A DNA stretch of 64,000 nucleotides, from the NCBI GenBank assembly GCA_021292105.1, contig CM037874.1, positions 25,532,583 through 25,596,582 on the forward strand. The letters run 5' to 3'. How positions within the stretch are numbered: the stretch's first letter is position 1; every line of letters begins with the position of its first letter. Shown here one piece after another: positions 10,337 through 22,200 of this stretch. Both the position numbers and the translations under genes were made by a program. Below the pieces are notes generated by a model. That model did no database searches. It saw nothing but the letters and a program-made list of their open reading frames with translations, and was not told where the DNA came from. Source of the DNA: Anadara kagoshimensis. Taxonomy: Eukaryota > Mollusca > Bivalvia > Arcoida > Arcidae.

Positions 10337-13300
10337 GTATGTCTAATAGATTTGGTTGTTTCTGCTGGAGTCCCGCTATCCATGAATTAATCGCCTAGAT
10401 ATAAGTGAAAGAATCTTGATTGGGGTGTAAAACACCATAACTGCAGTCCACTTCATCATTTAGAACTGCCCCATTTATTTGTCAGTTCAATAATCGGCAG
10501 CTTTATTCGATTACATTCTCAAGTAAACTTTACGTAGGAAGGTAATTGACTTAAGAAATGACATTCTGATCATGGTATTTCAAGGGGTAATGCAAGATAG
10601 TGTGGCGCTTGCCAAATTCGATGAAGGTCGAAGCCCTTCATTTTGAATTTGGCATGCGCCACACTATCTTGCATTACCCCTTGAAATACGATGAGCAGAA
10701 ATGTCATTTCTTATATTTACAATTCTTTCTTTTGATTTGTTTTAACCCTTGACGCTATTTCTTCCATACCAGTTCATGTGAGATAGGATGATAACGTGAC
10801 CCCCTTTGTAGGACATGACGTAAAATTGCGGGAAACTTGATACACATCAAGGGTCATGACCCCAATTGTCTTTCATGGGAATTGCAATACAATTGCTTCT
10901 GTATGTTGAATCAAAGACGGGTACAGTCATATTGCAAATAAAGGTGCATAAGAAAGCCTCAATATTTTCATGATAGAAACTAGTTTAACTTGTTTATTAA
11001 CAGACACAAAATGTCTACAGGTACCCTAGATAAGACATAAAGTTTTATTCTTAGGCACTAAACACATTATTTATAATTTGTTTCAGATATCAACGAATGT
11101 CAAAGTGTCCCCTGTCAGAATGGAGGACAATGTAAAGACCACATAAACCGTTATAGTTGCATCTGTCGACCAGGATTTTTAGGCATAAATTGCCAAATAG
11201 GTACTGCATTCAATATATTCTATTTTTGCTTGTTCGATAATTTGAAATAGTTTACCTTATTATTATAATTTTATTATTGTTGTTGTAATTGTTGTTACTT
11301 TTTGTGTTCCTTTTGGTAGTGGTACCATATTCTAGGCATCTGGACTTAGTTTTAAAAACTGATATTGTTAAATATTCTAGCAGCGCCTATTTTTTTATTT
11401 TGCTCTTCCTTTTAATTAAACATACTACAATGTACAATCATGTTTTTTTCGATTTTTAGTCTAAAATTTGCAAATCAGCTTTTTTTTACCATACTGTAAA
11501 ATGATAAATTTTCGTAGTATTCAAATATATGTTATTTTCATGAACATATTGAGCGATGAATACACATTTTAAAAAAATAGTGTATATAAAAATTCTTCCT
11601 TTACATTAACTCTAAACAAGGAAACGGCCAGCCAACGTCATGATGTCGTATTTTTCTAAAAATCACGAAAATTGGACACCACAAAAATTGTTTCACCTTA
11701 TATAATGAAGGTTGAACCTATAAACTTTAATTTATTGACAATAGAACTTTTTTAAAACATTTCAGACATCAATGAATGCCAAAGTGACCCATGTCAGAAT
11801 CAAGCTACCTGTATAAACGAGATTAACAGATACACCTGTAGATGTAAACCGGGATATACTGGAACCAATTGTCAGACAGGTACATTATATGAACAAATAT
11901 AACTGATACAATTGTAGAAATAAATTAATTTTAAAAAGCTACCGTTGTAATAAACAAAATCAAACAAACACATCCATGTCCAAATCAGATTCCCAAAGCA
12001 AAGTTAAAACTTTTAAACTGGTACATTAATTGGAACACGTGTATCCCATGAAGTTGCAAGACGCTCTTCCTATAGGGTATAAATTCCACAACAAATACAT
12101 AATAAACAGCTGAAGCAGGTGTATTGCTGCATATAAAAGGAAAAGTTGACAATAGAAAAACTGAAGTCATTGCGATTGTCATGGACAACTAATTATTGAC
12201 AACTCAAACATATTAAATAAAATGTAAATAAGATTTTTATTGTGTGGTTTTAAGTATAGATAATAAAGAAGATTTTAATTGAACTCATTTTTGTTTACAG
12301 AAATTAACGAATGTCAAAGTAATCCATGTCAAAATGGCGGTTCTTGTCACGACTTAATAAACATGTACGCGTGTGCATGTGTACCAGGATATACAGGGAC
12401 CAACTGTGAAACAGGTATGTACGTGCATACAATAACATATTTGAACCTACTGTCACACTGGTCTACTAATATCACTAGAAGGGGGTTTTACCGGAATAAT
12501 TGCGAAATTCCGGAATAGTTAGACACTTTCCGTAATCTTTGGAAAAATCCGGAATCTTAAGACAAAAATCCGGATAATAAGTCAAAATCCGAAATAATTA
12601 GGCAAAATCCGGAATAATCAGACAAAATCCGGAATAATCGGTCAAAATCCGGAATAATAAGGCTATTTTGTTTACGGTAAATTTTCCGGAATCTAAAGAT
12701 TCCGGATTTAGATTCCGGATTTTGTCTGATTATTCCGGATTTTGTCTAATTATTTCGGATTTTGCCTAATTATTTCGGATTTTGACTTATTATTCCGGAA
12801 AATGTCCAATTATTACGGTAAAGTATTTTAAAAAATTTAAATTTTCAATTCGCGCCATTTTGTAGTTTTTCACCAACGTGCAAATAGTCGCACTTTCAAG
12901 AAAACTGTGTAAGGGGAAAAAAATACCTAAAACTATCTATCACTAAGCTCGACAGCAGTCGACATCCTTTCATACAGAGGCTTTCCGTACGAACGCATGT
13001 GCGCATGCGCGGATGTATCGTGTTGATACCGTGCTGAAGCAGAGACATATATATGTCTCTGGCTGAAGCTAACAAAGATTTATGAAGGATTAACTTTTAT
13101 TTCTTAATAAAGTTTTGAAATATTAAAAACATTAATTTATTCCTCATATCATGAAAAAGTATAACTTTGATGATTTTGATTAATTTTAGAGATTTTGGGA
13201 CTTTTTACGTTTGAAATTTTTAAGCTTTCAATAATAGATAAAGAGGGTAATATAAAAAAATTATTTAATACGCTTTTTGGGGCTACTTAACTTTTATTAA

Positions 13301-15326
13301 AAAAAACAGGTTTTTACGTAAAAAAAACTCACTGTATATATAGACGGAGTGATATGACATGATAAACTGATACAGGTATGTGGATAAAATAAAATAAACT
13401 GCCTACCATTTATATCCACATGCATCACTTAAAAAGTTAATTTCAACAAATATGCAGTGGCGGATCCAGCGGGGGTTGGGGGATTGTCTCTCACACCGCA
13501 AACTGTCACTCAACCAGTAGCCCAGTTAATTAGTGGTACTGGTTAATTATCCGCGTACAGGTAGTAAATTGCTATCAGGTGATGATGTAATGTGCCAGTT
13601 CGCTGAGGCATGAAAGAATTCAGGTAGTACTGACCAGTCTTAAGTGATAATGTTGTTTACCTGGTCGCTGAGGCATGAAAGAAATCAGTAGATGACGTTA
13701 ATTAGGAATACTAATTAAGAGACTTCGGTCTTGTAAAAAAGACTGAATTTTAAACATGATCGTTATCAATACTCCAAGCGTAATTCTTCTTCGAGGAAAG
13801 ATTCCATAAAGAATGTGATTTCATCAATCATATGTGAATTATTTAAGTTGACTTTTCAAACCAAAGGACATGGTCGAGAGAGAGAGAGAGAGAGCTAATT
13901 CAGAATATTACATTTCTTAGCACACGATTATCATTTTTGTATACTTTTATAGCGCGAATAAAAGCCCCACTTTTTATGCATTAAAAAATTTAATTGGTTT
14001 AAATGACAAAAATCAGTCTCTATTCGTCCGTTTATCGGCTATATGAAACTAATCCATCTAAAATGATCAGTGCTCTTTTCTGATGACGGGATTCTTGTGT
14101 GTCGCACCTGTGATATACCATTTTTTAAATTTAATCAAAAACTACATTCAAAAAATGGTATTGTCCATGTCATATACCATTTTTTGAATGTATTTTTTAT
14201 ATTAAATTCAAAAAATAGTATATGAGTAGTATGGTATCCGCATGACATACCTTTAATACACAATGCTGAAACTGACTAATTAGTCATTTTAAAACTAATG
14301 ATATAATAACATTCACTTGAAAGTACGGGAGAGGTAGGAGACCTACCACTTCGGTAGCAGTCAGCATAATTGGTAAAGTGCTCGCTCTGTAAATTTGAGG
14401 TCGCAGGTTTTGTCCCTCGGTCTGACCCAAGACTTAAAAAAATGGTATTGACTGTTCGCTCGGCATTAGAAATGAAAGCGGGTCTTTCGGACAAACCTTA
14501 AAAACCGAGGCCCCTTGTCACCGCAGACATGGCACGATGAAAAATCCTTACTCATAATGCCACCAGCGCAAAGCACAGGTAAATTATTCTGCACCTACAC
14601 CTGTAGCTGGTGACGTCTCGATAAAAGTGAAATATTCCTGACTTGGGCGTTAAACCCCCTTAATTAATGATCAATCAGCCACAGGTCCGGGATTCAAACA
14701 AAGATATTTTCCACTTATGAGCGTGAAGTTTATCAACCCGACTGAATCACCCTGACCCCCAGATCACGTCCATCCATTATCGACCAAATTAAATCAAAAC
14801 ACTGGTATCCCTCAGAAGGATCGACGTATCGATCTACCATTTCCAAGGGGCCAACAACCTCTCTTCTGGAAATGCGTTGCACGACTACACCTCGACAGAT
14901 AAAGAGACTGACACGACAAGTTACCGACGGCGACGAATTTCGACAGTACAGTTTCTGACTCATTGACACTAATAGACTCCTGTCAGTCTGCCGTCAATGT
15001 TAATTTTTTTGAAAAAGCCTGATTAGTTCTTTAACTCGCTTACATCCACCTTGAATGTAAGGTAAGAAGGAGTTACGACAGGGTTCTAGATGCAGGAAAT
15101 CGCATCATATGTAATGAAAAAGTAAATTTTTAAGGGGAAACATGCCCCCAGACCTTCCTAGGACATCGCGTTTTCGGCGCGAACTTGTGCCCCCCCCCCT
15201 TTCAACAAGACTCTGGATCCGCCCCTAATATGTTTAAATTGAAAATTCTTTCATTATAATATTTTCAGACAGCAAACAAATATTGAGTAGAGGGCTCATA
15301 TTTATTTATTTATTTATTATTTATTT

Positions 15327-15363
<37 letters not shown>

Positions 15364-15873
15364 TGATCAATCAAACACAGGTCCGGGATTCAAACAATTT
15401 ATTTATTTCAATAGTGGCAGTTTGACTACTAGTCGTTAAAATTAGGAAGGTGTAAATTAAGTATAATAAACATATCACGGTTACTAATTAATTACCATCG
15501 GTATACTTCACCAACAACTTACGTAACTATTGATAACGGAAGCAAATTCAAAACCCTTTAACCTTGGCAGACGAATGGTATAGTCCACGTGACAAATTTA
15601 CCGGTATGGTGTTAATCTCATTAATTACCTAGATTTATTTGAATGGAAACTTACCGAGGTAATCTTCTTCCCAATCTCTGTTCCCAATAGTAGTAATATG
15701 CATAATATGACAACTTTTACCATTAAATACCCGTGTGTATTCAAATAAATAAATAGAGAGGGAGAGGGGGTTAGTGACGGAGAGAAGACTACCGTATCTT
15801 TGAATTCAAGTAAATAAATAAATAAATAATAAATAAATAAATAAATAAAAATAATAAAAAAATAAATAAATAA

Positions 15874-15908
<35 letters not shown>

Positions 15909-16042
15909 ATATTATAGAGAGAGGGAGAGGGGGTTAGTGATGGAGAGAAGACTACAGCATCTTTAAATTACACACATCAGTTTTAAACTGTCATGAGTTA
16001 ATATTTTATTATTTTATGACTTCGCGGTTAATAAATTTGTAT

Positions 16043-16079
<37 letters not shown>

Positions 16080-16178
16080 CATTTCATCAAGTAAAACTAG
16101 TAAATCTTTCTGCACTATCGTCTTCATGTGAAGATCCTTGGATCTAATAAAAATGTATTTCCTGACCTGATTTTAGTA

Positions 16179-16214
<36 letters not shown>

Positions 16215-19200
16215 TTTTGTCAATCGAAACCTTTTCCACAAACGAACGTTTATAAAATTTGTCAATATTGCAAGATTTTATAATCGTAGATGAGGGCCAT
16301 GATCATGACACATGGAGCGTTACTTTACAATCATTAATTCATGACCGGTCGCTCTTTTGGATTTTCGTGTGAAAAAAAAACAATTATCATATCGGTTCCA
16401 TCTACGACATTTAATACAGTGTTGGTTTTACATTGGCGTTCAAGGCAAGGTTGATCCCATCTGCAATGTGCAGTGTTATATGTTACCATATTTTCATCTT
16501 TTGACATCGCGCATTCCTTGTTTATATATTAGCAGCAACATTTGTATTAATTAGTACATGTGTAATTTATCGTTTTTACCGGGAAAGTAGTAGATGGTTA
16601 TGTAATGACGTCAACCACTAGTGCCAGTAATGGTGATCTAACCGACATCCGTTCTGGAAAGCAAGATACTAAATTTAACGATGAACACGCCTGCTGCATG
16701 ATCTGTGATAATTAAACAAATGTAATTAGTATAGTGAATAACATGTATGAAAATGGTGTGGTCCCCAAATGCCTAACCCCATGAGAGATGGGGATTAAGG
16801 GGCCTATTCAAGGGTGTTTTACCTGTAATTTTACCTATAATTTACCTGTATTTAAATGTCATCATAATCATTTGTTGTTATCCCTATTATATGAGATATA
16901 GTTACATAATTATGTATCTTAATTAATTATATAAGAGGACACGTGAACGACCATTGCATAACAATTGAACTGTGAAACATGGTAAATTAATAACTATATT
17001 TATAATTATACAACATATATATCTACCATAGCAAGTCAGAAATTATGGGGTTTGGAGTATCCGCGGGATAGTGTAAATCAAGCGTTCAAGGTTCATACAG
17101 GGTATTAAGAAAATAAAAACCATCACAGCCAAGTGGTTATGTCATCGATAATTTTATCTGGGTGAAAATGTGTCCGGGAGGATATACTTTCATGGTAAAA
17201 TCTATCCGGTGGAATAAATGCCATGTCTTATCCTTAAAATATTGTATATGAACAATATTTACCTGTAAAAATTAGCCGTGGATCAAAGAAAATATTATCC
17301 TACGAAAATATTCCATGTGAATAAAATAAACCATTTCAGTTTCCCATTCAATGTACATTATTTTAAAATCATCTACACTCGATATAAGTCTACTGTATTT
17401 TTTGTTCGTGGAAGTATAATAAACATTTATATTTTAACATATAAATTCTTCCTATTTACAAAGGACATATTAATTTATAAATAAATTTCTGATATTTTAT
17501 TTACCGTAGTTTAGAAAACTTGATAAAATAAATACATCGGCACGGTGAACACCATACAGGCAAATTAAAAATGGCGGCTGATCGAGGGCGGAACATTTAT
17601 TACAAGTATTTGTAAGGTATTTTTTCCCCTTACACATGTTCATTGAAAGTGCGACTATTTGCACGTCGGTGAAATAAGACAAAATGGCGCGAATTGAAAA
17701 TTTAAATTTTTTAAAATACTTTACCGTAATAATTTGACATTTTCCGGAATAATAAGTCAAAATCCGAAATAATTAGGCAAAATCCGAAATAATTAGACAA
17801 AATCCGGAATAATCAGACAAAATCCGGAATCTTTAGATTCCGGAAAATTTACCGTAAAAAATATAGCCTTATTATTCCGGATTTTGACCGATTATTCCGG
17901 ATTTTGTCTGATTATTCCGGATTTTGCCTAATTATTTCGGATTTTGACTTATTATTCCGGATTTTTGTCTTAAGATTCCGGATTTTTCCAAAGATTACGG
18001 AAAGTGTCTAACTATTTCGGAATTTCGCAATTATTCCGGTAAAACCCCCTTCTAGTGTATATGTCAAGATGTACTGGAACCATATGTAAAACAGGGTATA
18101 TAAGTCTATACCGCAGCATACTGGGGCAACTGTCAAATGGATATACCAGGGTATACGGGAACCAGCTTTTAAAATACCTAGCTTCGTTTAATGCATACAA
18201 ATAAAACGTTATTGCAGCATAGAACATGAACGTTGAGGACAAAAGATTGAAAATTGTCATCGAGTTTGTCATAAACTTTCAAATGTAGCCTTTCATAGGT
18301 ATCATATATAAATGATGTAGTATGAACCAGGACTGGACAAATCAGTTGAGTCTCTTATTTCAAGTTTACTAGGATAAATCCCATTCTCCAACTTCATGAT
18401 TATTAAGAGATAAGATGCCATCCAAAGATCTGTATTTGGTGTTGAATGATTTCGCGACTACCCAGAATTAACAAGGTTCTGCATTTGCATAAATTCTGCC
18501 TCATATAAAAATAAACAAAAAAATAATCAATAGTATTTTTCAGGCTTTTTGTTCATTTGACTGTTTCCAAGTGTATATTTTTGGTTGCAAATTAAAAATG
18601 TAAAATCAATTAGACTTTTTCATCTAAAATAATTCAATATTGTTTGGTATTGGATACATTTCAGAAATAAATGAATGCCAAAGCAACCCATGTTTGAACG
18701 GAGGACAATGTGTAGACCTACTCAATAAATACAACTGTTTATGTGTACCAGGATACAGGGGAATTAATTGTCAAATAGGTAGGTATTAAAAGGCCAGTAT
18801 AATAATGTTTCTATCAAGTTCTAAATACTCATATTGTTATATATGTTTTAACGGATAGCGAACCTGTTTTTGTACTGCGGCTTGAAAACGCCAAGTAGCC
18901 AAATTGAGGACGATTTGTTAATTCGTTATGAGTATTTACGACGAGTCTTTAAAACCCAAGGTACCTTGTCACAATAGAACGCTCACTAAACAATGCCATT
19001 AGAACATAGAGCAGTATATAATTGTTGCACCTTAACCTGTAGTCTTTAGCTGGTTACGTTTCGATATAAGTTATATATTATTGACTTAGACGTGATACGT
19101 CGAGCGCCAGTTCTGAGGAATGAGATAAATCCTCTAGACAGATTGGCTAATCAATCGAACAAATCAGTGGTTCCTTAAATTAGCTAAAGCTTTCGGACGA

Positions 19201-22200
19201 ACTACATGTAGTTAACCCGTTCCACGCTGCCATGCTTTTTATATTTTAATACAATTGTTGTTTCCTTTGCAGATATTGATGAATGTCAAAGTAACCCTTG
19301 TCAAAATGGAGGACGTTGTAATGATTTGATAAATATGTATACCTGTACATGTATACCTGGGTATACAGGAACCAACTGTGAGGCAGGTATGTATTTGTAC
19401 AGCTTTATATGCATAAAATGTTAGATCTTTATGAAACACCTGTTAACCTAACCTGCTGGAATGTGTGGTCTTATTTTATTATCAGTATCACAGTACACCC
19501 TTAACTAACAATAACTTATATTTTGAAAAAAAATAGTCCTAGACCATTAATGGTAAAATAAGTTTTAGTTTTTTGTTTGGAATGTGAAAGTGTTGTCCAT
19601 GCCTTTTTTTACAAGCGTATATAAAGAATGCAAGAGTTTGTGCTCCCATTTTCTTTATTCATTATTCGAAGTATTATCAATGTACATTGTACTTTTATAT
19701 TATTTTTTGGTTTTTTCTTTTTTGCATTTTACAGTAAAAATGCCTTAGACCAATAATTTCAGTTGATGTGTATTTGTATAACTTTAAATTGTACTCAAAG
19801 TGATTATTTATAAGTGTCCGTTGTAGAGCACGAGTTAAGACATTTTATGAATTAAACATGCACTATACTAATTTGTTCTCATTTTTCTTTTAGTATCAAC
19901 GTAATCCAGTGTTGTTTATATGTATTACCTTTGTTTTTTAGAAACAAACGAGTGTCTGAGTAATCCTTGTCAAAATGGTGGTTCGTGTGATGATTTATTC
20001 AATAGATATAGATGCAACTGTATACCAGGGTACACAGGAACAAACTGTCAAACCGGTATGTCTAAAAAAATTATGACAAACACCTAAAATAGAATAAATG
20101 AATTGATTGTTGAAAAAAAACGTATGTACAGTTGTACTCGAATTAAAGCAAGAACATGGACGAATACGGCAAGAAAAATTTAAACACATTGCTGTCATTT
20201 TTTGTTGAGCAGTATTGTAACCAAAACACCAATGGAAATAAGTAAAGAAATACATTACGGGTCTGTTGAAAGTTAAACACTAAGCTAGCGAATACGTGCA
20301 GAATTGAGAGCGCATATCGGTCCGTAATTTGTGCCATCTTTTCAGCAGCTCCTGTATAACCCTTGGCAGCCTTGTAACAACTCCTAATGAAGTCTGACGC
20401 CTAATGAAGTCTTTGATCACTCGCTATACATAACATACTTTGGCCACTCAACAGACAATCTTTGACTCCTTTTTGTTACCTCGATGTTAAACTTTCGAAA
20501 GGTCTGTACTGACACATACATCAAATAATAAAAATAAATATTTAATAAATAATTATGAATAAATGTATTGAGACTTTTCTGTACACATTGATTAATCAAA
20601 TACAAGACCGGTAAGCTAACAACTAGAGCGTATTTGAACCAAATAAATTTGATACTGTTTAAGAACAGTTTTTGGATAAATTATGTATATTTTCAGATAT
20701 TGATGAATGTGCTAGTTCTCCATGTCAACACCAAAACACTTGTAATAATTTGATAAATGAGTATACATGTGATTGTTCTGCCAGATACAATGGAACAAAC
20801 TGTGAAAAAGGTAAATCAATAGTATACAAATTGCATAATATACCAGTTTTAATTTTTACAGCACCAGACGACCGGTTCGGAATACAATTCATCATCAATA
20901 GTGTTTGTACTAAAAGTGTGAGACCAAAATTTATTTCCAGATAACGATGTCAAGTTTATTCAATAGCGATAGGTACTTTACCTTCAGAAAGTGCGATAGT
21001 ATTCATTAACGGAAAAACGACATCCCCCGTTACATTGGTGATATTCATATAAATGTACAACGTCGAAATTCATACTCTATCTCCACATATCAGGGTATAC
21101 CGGGTATGTATATGTTCCTAGATATAACAGTATTTCCCTTTTCAAATCTGAATGACTTAAAAAGCATATCTAACAAATTGTTTAGTTTTTATGAATACTA
21201 TATACTTAGTTGTATGTAAATGTTCCTATTTATTCTCGAATTCCAATTCATGTTGAGAGCAATTCCTTCATATAAGAATATTATTCAAACTTAACAGGTA
21301 TTTGCACACCTTGTTGTTTATTAAATAACACCATCTTAGAGGAAAAAGCTTCGTTGGCCAAGTTGTCTAAAGCGAATGCTGACAATTCACATCGCCTCCC
21401 ATCAACTAGGTTTGAATTCCACTTGTGCAGATCCTAGTGTGAAAACGTTTGTCAGTTCGATTGCCGAAATTTTGTTGTTTTCTCTGGGTACTCCGGTTTT
21501 CTCCACAATTCCATAAACGCTTCGATATAACTGAAAAAAATTATTAGAGCGTAAAACAGCATTACTCGATTTCACTCTTGGTAGACAATAAGATAAGATG
21601 CATTAAAATGCATGATTATTAAGCTGCATGCGTCCTTTTTATAAACTATAGATTTAAATATGTGTTTTATTTAGTTTCAAAACATTTTTGTTTATGTATT
21701 TATTTTGTAGACTGTCGTCCGGGCCCTGCAGATATTTTATTTATTATTGACACATCGTACAGCACAAAAGTTGTATTCAACAAGACTTTAAATTTTATCG
21801 ACACTTTTTTGAGTAAGCTTCCAATCGGTCCGGATGATTTCCAAATGGCTGCCATTACTTTTGCAAATAATGCAACATTGGAATTTAATTTTGATGCTTA
21901 TACAGACAATTCATCATTATGGACAGCATTTCATTCCATTATTCCATCATCGTTAGGTTCACACACTGATAAAGCATTGGAGTTGGCACGAAATGTTCTC
22001 CTAGATCGGTCAACAGGATGGCGACAAAACGTGGCCAAGTACATTATACTGCTGTATGATGGGTTGTCTACCAACAGGGGGCAAACACTGGTCTCCAGAC
22101 AAAGGATTGTCTATGGGTTAAAGGGTGTTTCTATGCTTACAGTTGGAATTGGCGAGCAAGTGGATAAAACAGAATTGTCTGGTGTAGCATCTTCATATAG

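Larger units (their letters stand above)
12473..18057 (-). mobile_element. Foldback-type non-autonomous DNA transposon, copy 2 (inverted)
   Basis: A 5.6-kb element with the same CACTAGAAGGGGG and CCCCCTTCTAGTG ends and the same interior as 1,851-7,305, in reverse order. A shared non-genic frame differs by only one residue over 78 codons, so divergence is low. TIRs run to about 12,925 and from about 17,605. Flanks give TAT on both sides (12,470-12,472 and 18,058-18,060), a weaker target duplication than in copy 1. It lies in the intron between EGF exons 4 and 5, and its right end abuts a relic of an EGF exon. Confidence 0.85.

Noticed and set aside
21662-21710. Alternative Met start for the first VWA exon
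   Set aside because: A good polypyrimidine tract and TTTTGTAG acceptor lie between this Met and the VWA domain, and the phase 1 exon fits the upstream EGF frame.
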